Source: Saccharospirillum impatiens DSM 12546 (GTDB taxonomy: Bacteria; Pseudomonadota; Gammaproteobacteria; Pseudomonadales; Natronospirillaceae). From it: a stretch of DNA of 64,000 nt. Made by a program: the position numbers and the translations under genes. Where the stretch lies: contig NZ_AUIH01000013.1 of assembly GCF_000423605.1 (NCBI RefSeq), forward strand, positions 46,407-110,406. Direction: 5' to 3'. Under the pieces are notes generated by a model that worked only from the letters and a program-made list of their open reading frames with translations, did not search any database and was not told where the DNA came from. This document shows, one piece after another, positions 1 to 7,714 of this stretch (its first letter is position 1; each line of letters starts with the position of its first letter).

Positions 1-700
1 AGACTGGCGCCCCCAGTTTATTGGCAAGCCTTACGGCATCGGCATTTGCCCGCTGCGCGTCTACTTCAGGGCCGAGGACAAGTACCGGGTTTTCAGCCTG
101 AGCCAGCAAGTCGGCCCATGCCTGAACTTGCTTCTGACCAGGTTCAGCACCCACCTGGACTTCACGTTCCAGCAAGTGAGCCATATTGGCATCAACTTTC
201 TTGTCCCAGTCGTTGTGTGGGATCGACAGATAAGTCGGACCGGGGGTTGGCAAAGTGGCCTCCTGTATGGCCTGGCTCAGAGCCCTCGGTACATCAGCCG
301 CCTCCATTGGCTCAAAGCTCCATTTCACCAGCGGCTGCGGCAACTGAGTCGCATCCACGTTAGTCAGCATGGCTTCGACACCGACCAGATTGCGGGCCTG
401 CTGGCCAGCGGTTACTACCAGTGGGCTTTGCGAGTAGTACGCATTGGTTAAAGCTCCCATAGCATTACCGGTACCAGCTGCCGCATGCAGATTGATCATA
501 GTGGGTTGCCCGGTTGCCAAGGCGTAGCCATCCGCCATCCCCATGACAGCCCCTTCATGCAGCCCGAGTATATAGCGAAAATCGCTTGGGAAGTTTTTCA
601 GAAACGGCAATTCATTGGAACCGGGATTCCCGAAAACCGTGGTCATACCGTACTTTCTCAATAACTTATAAGTAAACGCGCGAATCGAATTGTCGGTCAT
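1..700 (-). CDS. mdlC: Benzoylformate decarboxylase, partial (C-terminus beyond left edge)
   Basis: ThDP-dependent enzyme that decarboxylates benzoylformate (phenylglyoxylate) to benzaldehyde in the mandelate pathway. Only about 233 N-terminal residues are inside the window. Reading the minus strand gives VFGNPGSNELPFLKNFP, then LHEGAVMGMADGYA, NLHAAAGTGNAMGAL and GPTYLSIPHNDWD, which match the Pseudomonas putida MdlC N-terminal domain closely. The residues equivalent to catalytic Ser26, Glu47 and His70 of that enzyme are present as S28, E49 and H72. I chose the ATG at 700 because it gives the family's usual N-terminal length; an ATG at 715 (TAATG overlap with the stop of the gene before it) is also possible. 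It is the last gene in view of an operon containing a TRAP transporter and an aldehyde dehydrogenase. The frame is intact. Assignment to benzoylformate decarboxylase rather than another ThDP decarboxylase is strong but rests on recalled similarity. Confidence 0.88.
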   Translation of the reverse strand, partial: MTDNSIRAFTYKLLRKYGMTTVFGNPGSNELPFLKNFPSDFRYILGLHEGAVMGMADGYALATGQPTMINLHAAAGTGNAMGALTNAYYSQSPLVVTAGQQARNLVGVEAMLTNVDATQLPQPLVKWSFEPMEAADVPRALSQAIQEATLPTPGPTYLSIPHNDWDKKVDANMAHLLEREVQVGAEPGQKQVQAWADLLAQAENPVLVLGPEVDAQRANADAVRLANKLGAPV

Positions 701-714
701 ATCTGAAAACACCA

Positions 715-2013
715 TTACATACTATTGGGTAAGACCAGGACGAGCCACGGAAACAGCAGCAAGATGCCCAGCCGGACAAAATCAGACAGAACAAAAGGCA
801 GCACACCCTTATAGATCTGCCCCAAAGAAACATCAGGTGCAACGGACCGGATGATGAAGCAATTGATACCAATGGGTGGCGTAATCATGCCCATTTCTAC
901 GGCCACTACCACCAGAATGCCAAACCAGATCGGATCAAAACCAAGGCTTTGAACAACAGGAAAAACAATCGGTACCATGAGGATGATCATGGCCATGGGG
1001 TCAAGCACGCAGCCCATCACGATAAAGGCCGCCAGTATCAGTAGAAGTACTCCGTAATCACCGATAGGCAATGCTACGAGCCAGCTGGTCAAGGTTTGGG
1101 GGGTTTGTGTTACAGCCAGGAAATAGCTGAACAACATGGCACCCACCAGGATAATGAAGATACTGACCGAGGTACGCAGTGCTTCGATCAGGCACTTTAT
1201 CGTTGTGTTGAAATCCAACCGACGTCTTACCACACCGATAATATAGGTACAGACCGCACCCAACGCAGCGGCTTCTACGGGTGTGACGATGCCCAGGTAT
1301 ATCCCGCCAACAACCGCCATAAATAGCAGGATGACAGCCCAAACGCCTTTGAGTGCGTCCAGCTTTTCACGCCAGTCACTGCGCTCACCGGGCGGCATCG
1401 AATCCGGCTTGCGCCAGGCGATGATCAGGATCACAGCAACCTGAACCAATATCGCAAGGATGCCGGGAATAATGCCGGCAACAAGCAGCTTGCCGATATC
1501 CTGTTCAGTCAGAAACCCATAAAGCACCAATACCACAGACGGGGGAATCAAAATCCCCAGGGTACCACCCGAGGCGATTACTCCGGCCGCCAGGCTGTTG
1601 CTGTAACCCTGACGTTGCATCTCAGGCAAAGCCACTTTTGTCATGGTCGCCGCGGTGGCAACAGAGGACCCACAGATCGCGGCAAATCCACCGCAGGCCG
1701 CCAGAGTCGACATTGCCATGCCTCCCTTATAACGACCCAGCCATGCTTGCCCCACGCGGAATAACTCCCGGCTCATACCTGTTGCAGTGGCGAATACGCC
1801 CATGAGGATGAACATGGGAATCAGGCTTAGGTTGTAATTGGTTACTGTGCGTATTGGTGAAGAAGCCAGCGTAGCCAGTGCCGGGTCAACACTGATAACG
1901 GCAGCAAAACCACCCAATCCGACCAGACCCATGGCAATACCCACGGGCACACGCAAAAAGATCATGGTAAACAGGGCAACAAAGCCCAAAATAGTTATGA
2001 GATCACGGTCCAT
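715..2013 (-). CDS. dctM: TRAP transporter large permease (DctM family)
   Basis: Twelve-helix inner-membrane subunit of a tripartite ATP-independent periplasmic transporter, which couples substrate entry to the sodium gradient. The 432 residues are almost wholly hydrophobic, with the typical N-terminal MDRDLITILGFVALF, the glycine-rich CGGFAAICGSSVATAATM and GGTLGILIPPSVVLVLYG segments and the C-terminal EMGMITPPIGINCFIIR motif. Length is normal for DctM. Its start shares one base with the stop of the DctQ gene, so the two are translationally coupled. Its stop abuts the benzoylformate decarboxylase start. Context suggests an aromatic 2-hydroxy or 2-keto acid such as mandelate or benzoylformate as substrate; that is inference, not something the permease sequence shows. 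Confidence 0.93.
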   Translation of the reverse strand: MDRDLITILGFVALFTMIFLRVPVGIAMGLVGLGGFAAVISVDPALATLASSPIRTVTNYNLSLIPMFILMGVFATATGMSRELFRVGQAWLGRYKGGMAMSTLAACGGFAAICGSSVATAATMTKVALPEMQRQGYSNSLAAGVIASGGTLGILIPPSVVLVLYGFLTEQDIGKLLVAGIIPGILAILVQVAVILIIAWRKPDSMPPGERSDWREKLDALKGVWAVILLFMAVVGGIYLGIVTPVEAAALGAVCTYIIGVVRRRLDFNTTIKCLIEALRTSVSIFIILVGAMLFSYFLAVTQTPQTLTSWLVALPIGDYGVLLLILAAFIVMGCVLDPMAMIILMVPIVFPVVQSLGFDPIWFGILVVVAVEMGMITPPIGINCFIIRSVAPDVSLGQIYKGVLPFVLSDFVRLGILLLFPWLVLVLPNSM

Positions 2014-2552
2014 CAGGTGGGTTCTCCCGCATTTTCAGCCGCTTCATCGGCAACGCTTTTCTTGGATGGCAACCCCGCTGGATTGACGATCAACAGCCAA
2101 AGTCGGGCGAGAATCAAGAGCGTAGATGCGGCAACGCCCATCCAGGCCATGAAGTAAAACGGCCAAACGGCGGTCCGGGTATCGACAGTCAACTCTCCAC
2201 CGTTTCGGACCGAGCCAACCTGTTTCAAAAGCATCCAGCAAAACAGGCCAACAAAAATGAGGATCAGTACCTGACCCAGAACGTCCACGACACGCTTAAG
2301 TCCGTCATTCATTCCCATGTAGAGCAGATCCACGGAAATGTGTTCATCGCGCCAGGACGCGCTCGCCAGCCCCCACAAAAGGGCGACGCCCAGCATAAGA
2401 CTGGCGAAGGCGTGAGCGTCAGGAATAGGGCTGCCAAGCACGTACCGGGCACCGGCAGACACAAATACCAGCACTGTAACAGCAGCAAGAAATACACCTG
2501 CGATGCGCTCCACCCAGGTAGCGAATGCGTTGAGTAAATGGGTAAATGGCAT
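2013..2552 (-). CDS. dctQ: TRAP transporter small permease (DctQ family)
   Basis: Small four-helix membrane subunit that pairs with DctM and is needed for TRAP function. The 179-residue protein has hydrophobic segments near residues 15-35, 45-65, 90-110 and 130-155, with the DctQ-type features of a Trp-Arg-containing loop after helix 2 (LASASWRDEHISVDLLY) and a helix-4 WPFYFMAWMGV segment. It lies between the substrate-binding protein and the large permease and overlaps the latter by one base. Length is typical. The hydrophilic C-terminal tail is poorly conserved in the family and tells nothing about substrate. Confidence 0.9.
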   Translation of the reverse strand: MPFTHLLNAFATWVERIAGVFLAAVTVLVFVSAGARYVLGSPIPDAHAFASLMLGVALLWGLASASWRDEHISVDLLYMGMNDGLKRVVDVLGQVLILIFVGLFCWMLLKQVGSVRNGGELTVDTRTAVWPFYFMAWMGVAASTLLILARLWLLIVNPAGLPSKKSVADEAAENAGEPT

Positions 2553-2580
2553 TATTCCGAGTTTCCTGTCAGGAAGGGAG

Positions 2581-2606
2581 AGCCAGCCAGGACAACCTGG
2601 CTGACT
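2581..2606 (-). other. Intercistronic hairpin between dctP and dctQ
   Basis: Arms AGCCAGCCAGG and CCTGGCTGACT (10 of 11 pairs) around a four-base loop lie just downstream of the dctP stop, with no T-run. Such hairpins after binding-protein genes often stabilise the upstream message so that more binding protein than permease is made. The structure is seen; that role is inferred. Confidence 0.5.
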
Positions 2607-2615
2607 AGGTGTTAC

Positions 2616-3653
2616 TTACTCTCCGTAAAGGGCATCAACCGCACGCAGGCGATCCATCAAATCATCCCAAAGAACATCCGGATCATCACCGTTGTCACGC
2701 ACGGCAGCAGCCCAATCAGACTGAAGATCGCTGGAGGCTTCGACCCAGGCGGAAACTTCAGACTCGGTGGGTGTATAGACCTCGTGGTCCGGGTTAGCGA
2801 TAAACTCCTGACGAGCCTTGGCACCTTCCTCACTCCAGACTTCAATCAACCGGCCAGACCACTGCGCACTGCAATGTTCATCCATAACCGCCTGTTCTGA
2901 CGCAGACATATTATTATAGGTATTCTGATTCATGATGAGCCCGAACACATTGACGTATAGCGGCACATCAAGATGGTAGTCGGCCGAATCACTGATGCCG
3001 AACGTCTTCAGGCTGTCCCAGGGGAAACCGATACCATCGACGACACCACGGGCCATCGCTTCGCGGGACTCAGGTGCAGACACCTGAACGTTACTGGCTC
3101 CCAAACTGCTAAACAGGTTGCCCACATTGCCATTGGGCGGACGCATGCTCAGGCCATCCAGATCTTCTGGCAGTACCACACGTTCACCGTTCATGTGCAG
3201 GGCACCCGTTGGCTGCAAAAACAACATACAGACCTTGGCACCATCGACTTCATGAGTACCGTGTTCCTGATACCAGTCGTGGAATACGCCCGATGCAGCA
3301 ATAGGGTCAGATATTACAAAAGGGATTTCTGCAGCGCCGGCAATTGGAAAGCGACCTGGTGTATAGCTGAAGTTGGTGTACGAAATGTCTGAGATACCAT
3401 CGCGTGCCATATCGTGGTGGTCTGCTGACGCACCCAGCTGCTGTGCTGGATACAGAGTGAAGGTCAAAGACCCATTGGTAGCTTCGGTAATGGACTCCAT
3501 CCACGGTTCAAAACCACCAGTTGACAGTGGATGACTGTCAGGCACCCAACTTGCCAGGCGGATATCAGTTTCTGCATGGGCTGACGACCCTACAGCTGCC
3601 AGTGCTGTCACCGCCGCCAGTGATACACAGAGTTCATTGAGCTTGAAAGACAT
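2616..3653 (-). CDS. dctP: TRAP transporter substrate-binding protein (DctP family)
   Basis: Periplasmic receptor of the TRAP system. The 345 residues begin with a Sec signal peptide (a basic and polar start, the hydrophobic stretch AAVTALAAVGS and cleavage after AHA near residue 27), followed by a DctP fold that starts DIRLASWVPDSHPLSTGGFEP. The segment LDGLSMRPPNGNVGNLFSSLG contains the conserved Arg (here in SMRPP) that in characterised DctP proteins pairs with the substrate carboxylate. That fits an organic-acid ligand. It is first of the three TRAP genes and follows the aldehyde dehydrogenase by 88 bases. A ribosome-binding AAAGGTG precedes the ATG. Substrate specificity, probably an aromatic hydroxy or keto acid, is inferred from its neighbours. 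Confidence 0.9.
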   Translation of the reverse strand: MSFKLNELCVSLAAVTALAAVGSSAHAETDIRLASWVPDSHPLSTGGFEPWMESITEATNGSLTFTLYPAQQLGASADHHDMARDGISDISYTNFSYTPGRFPIAGAAEIPFVISDPIAASGVFHDWYQEHGTHEVDGAKVCMLFLQPTGALHMNGERVVLPEDLDGLSMRPPNGNVGNLFSSLGASNVQVSAPESREAMARGVVDGIGFPWDSLKTFGISDSADYHLDVPLYVNVFGLIMNQNTYNNMSASEQAVMDEHCSAQWSGRLIEVWSEEGAKARQEFIANPDHEVYTPTESEVSAWVEASSDLQSDWAAAVRDNGDDPDVLWDDLMDRLRAVDALYGE

Positions 3654-3741
3654 AGGAATTCACCTTTTAGTTGTTGTTTTGCAGTTTTTTTAGCTCGCTG
3701 ATCAAGACAGTTTTCGATCGGCAAGCCAGTCGAAATAATCA

Positions 3742-5193
3742 TCAAATTGGGTAGTGACGAGGCCCCATCTGCACGGTCATCCAGCGCAGCTCTGTAAATT
3801 CATCAATACCAGACCGGCCACCGAATCGACCGTAACCGCTGGCTTTGACACCGCCAAACGGCATCTGCGGTTCGTCGTGTACCGTTGGACCATTAACGTG
3901 ACAGATACCAGATTCAATTTGCTGGCTCACTTTCATAGCCCGGGCTATATCCTTGCTGAAGACGGCAGCTGAGAGTCCATATTCCGTGTCATTGGCGATA
4001 CGAATGGCTTCAGCATCATTCCTTACCCGGATCACAGACAACAATGGTCCGAATGATTCTTCTGTGTAGAGCCGCATCTTGCTGGTAACGCCATCGACAA
4101 CCGTAGGTTGCATGATGACCCCTCGGGCCTCGCCGCCCGTGGTAACCCGCGCACCCAATTTCAAAGCGTCGTCAACCAGAGCATTCTGCTTCTTGCCCGA
4201 TTCTTTACTGATCAGGGTGCCTAGCTGATTAGACTTGTCTGCCGGATCACCGGCTTTGAGTGTTTTCACTTTTGCTGTGAGCTTTTTAACAAACTTATCC
4301 GCCACTTTTTCATCAACGATCACTCGCTCAGTGGACATACAAATCTGGCCCTGATGGAAAAAAGCACCAAAGGCTGTAGCCGCTACGGCCTCATCCAGGT
4401 CGGCATCATCCAAGACAAGCAGCGGTGCTTTGCCACCCAGTTCCAACAACACTGGCTTGAAGTGCTCAGCCGCTTTTTGGGCAATCACCTTCCCAATACC
4501 GGTCGAGCCGGTAAAGTTCACACGACGAACGGCCGGCGCTTCAATAAGGGCGCTAACCACTTTGGCGGCATCTTCCGGGGCGTTTGTGATGCAGCTGACT
4601 TCCCCGTTATTCAAGCCAGCATCATGCAGCACCTCAGCAATTAAATGATGAGTGGCCGGGCACTGCTCAGAAGCCTTGAGGATTACGGTATTGCCACAGG
4701 CCAGTGGTGTCGCTATCGCTCGGGTGCCCAGAATAATGGGGGCGTTCCAGGGTGCTATGCCAAGTACCACACCACAGGGAACCTTCACGCCCATAGCCAT
4801 GTTGTCGGGCACATCCGATGGAATGATGCTGCCCTGAATCTGCGTAGTCAGTGATGCCGCTTCACGCAGCATGCCTGCCGCAACCATACAATTGAATCCG
4901 GCCCAACCTGCAGTAGCGCCAGTCTCGGCGACCATGCGCTCGATGAAGTCACCCTGACGGGCCTCCATCAGGTCAGCAGCCTTTAGCAAAACCTCTCGCC
5001 GCTGACTCGGCCCGGTTTTAGACCAACTGGCAAATGCTCTTTCTGCTGCCAATACAGCACTTTTGACATCCTTTCGACTTGCAGCAACCGCCGTTGTGAC
5101 TGTCTTTTCAGACAAGGGGTTGGCCCGCGTAAAGGTTTTTTTCTTTGCACCCAGCGCAGATTGGCCGCCGATCAGGAGTTTGAGATCAAACAT
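3742..5193 (-). CDS. NAD(P)+-dependent aromatic aldehyde dehydrogenase (benzaldehyde/vanillin/salicylaldehyde type)
   Basis: Cytoplasmic aldehyde dehydrogenase, 483 residues, a normal length. It contains the oxyanion-hole Asn150 (GIAPWNAP), the cofactor-binding VNFTGSTGIGK, general-base Glu251 in LELGGKAP and nucleophile Cys285 in QGQICMSTER. The GQICMST context and overall sequence resemble salicylaldehyde and vanillin dehydrogenases. Placed upstream of a TRAP transporter and benzoylformate decarboxylase, it most likely oxidises benzaldehyde to benzoate, the step done by MdlD in Pseudomonas. It is the first gene of the run, so an operon promoter should lie upstream of 5193, in an AT-rich stretch around 5300-5360. 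The exact aldehyde substrate cannot be read from sequence. Confidence 0.85.
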   Translation of the reverse strand: MFDLKLLIGGQSALGAKKKTFTRANPLSEKTVTTAVAASRKDVKSAVLAAERAFASWSKTGPSQRREVLLKAADLMEARQGDFIERMVAETGATAGWAGFNCMVAAGMLREAASLTTQIQGSIIPSDVPDNMAMGVKVPCGVVLGIAPWNAPIILGTRAIATPLACGNTVILKASEQCPATHHLIAEVLHDAGLNNGEVSCITNAPEDAAKVVSALIEAPAVRRVNFTGSTGIGKVIAQKAAEHFKPVLLELGGKAPLLVLDDADLDEAVAATAFGAFFHQGQICMSTERVIVDEKVADKFVKKLTAKVKTLKAGDPADKSNQLGTLISKESGKKQNALVDDALKLGARVTTGGEARGVIMQPTVVDGVTSKMRLYTEESFGPLLSVIRVRNDAEAIRIANDTEYGLSAAVFSKDIARAMKVSQQIESGICHVNGPTVHDEPQMPFGGVKASGYGRFGGRSGIDEFTELRWMTVQMGPRHYPI

Positions 5194-5734
5194 GCTATGC
5201 CTCTTGTGATTATTGGACTCGAGTACGAATGCGACAAAGCCTTGAGAACGGTGGCTTGAACACAGCTTTATTGTCTTTTTTGTAGTTTTTTGATCTTAGG
5301 TTGACGAGATAAATCAATCAAATCGATAGTATTTCTTCTATATATAAACAGTATCTATTTACCAGAAGAACCCGGTGGCGCCATCCGGTGAATGAGGTGG
5401 GCAAAAATGGACAACAAAGCTTTCTTAGCAAGTAACCACTAACCGGCAAAAACCTACATAAAGGGCTCAGCTCTGTTATTCGGAATTGAACGGCATTCAT
5501 TCGACAAAGATCAATTTACCCCGAGGCGCTGGCAACCACCGCTCAGCGACCGGGAGTGACATCGAAAAATGCGATCATGTACGTTCCGTTCCTGGCAGCG
5601 ACTAAAAAAAGCGTTGAACAGCCCGGGTTAACATCGTATTGCGCTAATAAGGGCTCATGCCTGAGTCTGTTTTGGAGAGAAGGTGAACGTGATAAGGGAT
5701 GTGGGGGACTGGCTTGTGTTGCCCTGTGAGTGTG
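5194..5734. other. Intergenic region upstream of the aldehyde dehydrogenase operon
   Basis: No convincing gene. The first 170 bases are AT-rich (TTTTTTGTAGTTTTTTGATC, then TATATATAAACAGTATC near 5340) and probably hold the operon promoter. Two related AT-rich words, AGTATTTC and AGTATCTATTT, flank the TATATATA run and may be regulator contacts. I see no recognisable regulator gene here. Confidence 0.4.
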
Positions 5735-6160
5735 CTTGTTGGGCTGGGCACGGCGGCGGGTCCATTCGTTCCCGGCGAATGGTCGACTAAATTGCCTGGA
5801 GCAATTTTGCATGAGCGAAGCGAGCCCTAAGGGCAGCCGCCAGGGATGGTGGCTGTAACCCGGCGCTGTGATTCCGCGCATCCTGCGCTCCACCCCTCTG
5901 GGGTCATCGGCAAAGCCGATGCTCAAAAACGCTCCAGGCGTTTTTGTAGCGAACGATTCCTACCGCCTCCACCACATCCAAAAAAAAAGCCACTCTGTGG
6001 AATGAGTATTCTTGTTGGGCTGGGCACGGCGGCGAGAATGATTCGGCACATCCATGTGCCGAACCCCTGCGGGGCGCCCTTTGGGCGTCCAAATCGGCAA
6101 TCCTGCCGATTTGTCGAACCCGGACGCTGTGAGCGAACGATTCCTACCGCTTCGCGGATC
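5735..6160 (-). repeat. Array of short perfect hairpins downstream of ssrA, in two imperfect repeat units
   Basis: Read on the minus strand, this stretch is a chain of small palindromes: AAATCGGCA-GGAT-TGCCGATTT, TTCGGCACA-TGGA-TGTGCCGAA, AAAAACGC-CTGGA-GCGTTTTT, GCGCA-GGA-TGCGC, AAATTGC-TCCAG-GCAATTT, and several with CCCC/GGGG arms. Two larger units are visible. Each starts with GGTAGGAATCGTTCGCT (near 6140 and 5965) and ends with GCCGTGCCCAGCCCAACAAG (near 6020 and 5740). The opening GGAATCG resembles the T-arm part of the ssrA 3' end. No gene is credible; the open frames crossing it have no family features. It may be a REP-like or att-derived repeat cluster. Confidence 0.6.
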
Positions 6161-6162
6161 AA

Positions 6163-6198
6163 AAAAAAGGGCCACCCCTGAGGGTGGCCCTTTTTTTG
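6163..6198 (-). terminator. Rho-independent terminator of ssrA
   Basis: Arms AGGGCCACCC and GGGTGGCCCT around a three-base loop, flanked by an A-run and a T-run on both strands, so the hairpin can stop transcription in either direction. It begins a few bases after the CCA end of tmRNA. Confidence 0.9.
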
Positions 6199-6200
6199 AT

Positions 6201-6586
6201 TGGTGGAGGCGGCGGGAATCGAACCCGCGTCCGCAAGTCCTCTACTCTCGGTCCTACATGCTTAGTCACTTCTTTAATTTACCCTTGCCGTTACCGAAGG
6301 ACAGGTGCGACTCGGGGAGCCTGGAATTAGGTTTTAGCAGCTCCGGCCCAGACAACCTTATGCTGCGATCCTGAATTATTGACAGTCAGCAGCCCCGTTC
6401 AGGCACAGGACAGTGACCGCCGGACCGGTTAAAGGGTCCAGTTTGAAGGATTATGCGGCTAGCGCGTAACCTTCGTAGTTGTCATCGTTTGCAACTATGA
6501 GTTTGCAGCTTTGGTTTTACGAGATTGGCTACCATCTCGGCATGCACCTTGAGCTTTGTAACCCGCGTCGAAGCCATGTCGCCCCC
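6201..6586 (-). ncRNA. ssrA: Transfer-messenger RNA (tmRNA)
   Basis: Rescues stalled ribosomes together with SmpB by acting first as an alanyl-tRNA and then as a short mRNA. The 5' end GGGGGCG pairs with CGCCUCC before the encoded ACCA (seven pairs, one G-U). The 3' half shows the classic CTAAGCATGTAG segment and the T-arm GCGGGTTCGATTCCCGC; the 5' half shows GGTGCATGCCGAG. Total 386 nt. The tag frame at 6492-6451 reads ANDDNYEGYALAA then TAA. It lies just downstream of smpB on the same strand, a common arrangement. The 5' end is set by acceptor-stem pairing; the primary transcript may start further upstream. Confidence 0.97.
6451..6492 (-). other. tmRNA tag-peptide reading frame with a 13-residue tag
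   Basis: GCA AAC GAT GAC AAC TAC GAA GGT TAC GCG CTA GCC GCA TAA encodes ANDDNYEGYALAA, added after the alanine carried by tmRNA. The C-terminal ALAA is the usual ClpXP/ClpAP degron and ANDDNY is the usual SspB-contacting part. The inserted EGY lengthens the common ten-residue gammaproteobacterial tag by three residues. Confidence 0.9.
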
Positions 6587-6647
6587 GAAACTGGTGTGTC
6601 ATTCATCCGTGATGACCAAACTCTGGTGGTTCTTCCTGATTGTCTAC

Positions 6648-6665
6648 TACTGGACTATTCCAGTA
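6648..6665. other. Short palindrome between smpB and ssrA
   Basis: TACTGGA-CTAT-TCCAGTA, a perfect seven-base-pair hairpin about 60 bases before the mature ssrA 5' end. It has no T-run. It may lie in the tmRNA precursor leader. Confidence 0.35.
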
Positions 6666-6736
6666 CCTGTTTAATGGTGCTGAACTGATGGAAGTTCAAG
6701 CCCCTTTCAACAGCAGCCTAGTCTAGCACGAAGGCG

Positions 6737-7222
6737 TTAGTGATTATACGCCTTCAATACACGCTGTTTCTGACGACCCCATTCGCGCTCTTTAATGGTC
6801 GCCCGTTTATCGTGCAACTTCTTACCCTTCACCAGGGCAATGTCCGCTTTAACCTTGTTCTTCTTCCAGAACAGGGATAAACAGACCGCCGTATAGCCAT
6901 CCTGCTCGGACTGGCGGGCAATTTTGTCGATTTCCTTGCGGTTCATCAACAGCTTGCGCGTGCGCGTCGGGTCAGCGATCACGTGGGTCGAAGCGGCTTC
7001 GAGCGGTGTTAAATGGGCACCGATCAACCAGGCCTCGTTATCCTTGAAAATAACGTAGCTGTCGACCAGTTGCGCCTTGCCGGCGCGCAGGCTTTTAACT
7101 TCCCACCCCAGCAGAACCAGCCCGGCCTCATACTTTTCTTCAATATGGTATTCGTGGCGGGCTCGTTTATTCTGGGCAATGGTACCGCCCGTGTGGACGG
7201 TCTTTTTCTTGGATTTACTCAT
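6737..7222 (-). CDS. smpB: SsrA-binding protein SmpB
   Basis: Small basic RNA-binding protein that brings tmRNA to the stalled ribosome. The 161 residues carry the family hallmarks [51 protein letters not shown] and the C-terminal tail [17 protein letters not shown] that enters the empty mRNA channel. The ATG at 7222 (MSKSKKK) gives the normal length. An in-frame ATG three codons upstream has the better spaced GGGGAAGG ribosome-binding site and may be used instead. It is followed by ssrA 150 bases downstream on the same strand. Confidence 0.97.
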   Translation of the reverse strand: MSKSKKKTVHTGGTIAQNKRARHEYHIEEKYEAGLVLLGWEVKSLRAGKAQLVDSYVIFKDNEAWLIGAHLTPLEAASTHVIADPTRTRKLLMNRKEIDKIARQSEQDGYTAVCLSLFWKKNKVKADIALVKGKKLHDKRATIKEREWGRQKQRVLKAYNH

Positions 7223-7372
7223 GACCGGCATTATACAGGCCTTCCCCCCGGCTGGCGCAAGCGGTTGATTGAGGAATTCATCCGGTGAATCAATCAGTTG
7301 CGGCATTTGCGCTGATCCAACACACGGTTTCAGGCACACTGAGTGCCCATCGAATAAAGCAGGATTAAGGCA

Positions 7373-7714
7373 ATGGTTCTGGGTTTTCTGGTGTTGCTGG
7401 TCTATTGGCTGGCTGGCGAAGCGCTGTCACAGTGGATTGGCTGGCCCATTCCGGGCAATGTGGTGGGTCTGGTCCTGCTGTGGATCACGCTGACTCTGCT
7501 GAAAAAGGTACCTCAACCGGTCGCCGAGGCCAGCAAAATGCTGATCCGCTACCTGACTCTGCTGTTTGTCCCCGCGGGTGTTGGCCTCATTGAACACTGG
7601 GACCGCTTAATGGCCAACGGTCACTGGATGTTGCTGATCATCGCCATCAGTACCGTGCTGGCAGCACTGGCCATGATCGCCACCTTCAAATTGTTTCGGG
7701 TGAATGCCTCATGA
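7373..7714 (+). CDS. lrgA: CidA/LrgA family holin-like membrane protein
   Basis: Small inner-membrane protein of the CidA/LrgA family, which has been proposed to act as holin/antiholin or in export of overflow metabolites; the biochemical role is unsettled. The 113 residues form about four transmembrane helices and contain the family motif [14 protein letters not shown] and the conserved [12 protein letters not shown] segment. It overlaps the downstream LrgB gene by four bases (ATGA), so the two are coupled. It starts about 150 bases from smpB and is transcribed divergently from it. No CidR/LytR-type regulator is adjacent. Confidence 0.92.
   Translation: MVLGFLVLLVYWLAGEALSQWIGWPIPGNVVGLVLLWITLTLLKKVPQPVAEASKMLIRYLTLLFVPAGVGLIEHWDRLMANGHWMLLIIAISTVLAALAMIATFKLFRVNAS

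Noticed and set aside
221..250. Apparent frameshift in the benzoylformate decarboxylase gene
   Set aside because: Recounting the five-base G run shows the frame continues into GPTYLSIPHNDWD; the gene is intact up to the edge.
5941..5985. Possible tRNA or second ssrA fragment (GGTAGGAATCGTTCGC)
   Set aside because: Only the T-arm-like word is present; no acceptor stem or CCA, so it is counted as a repeat or att-like remnant.
5543..6181. Several overlapping open frames in both directions near the hairpin array
   Set aside because: They run through palindromes, repeat the same Arg/Pro-rich words and have no start signals.
6054..6374. Open frame crossing the ssrA 3' half
   Set aside because: It translates the antisense of a structural RNA.
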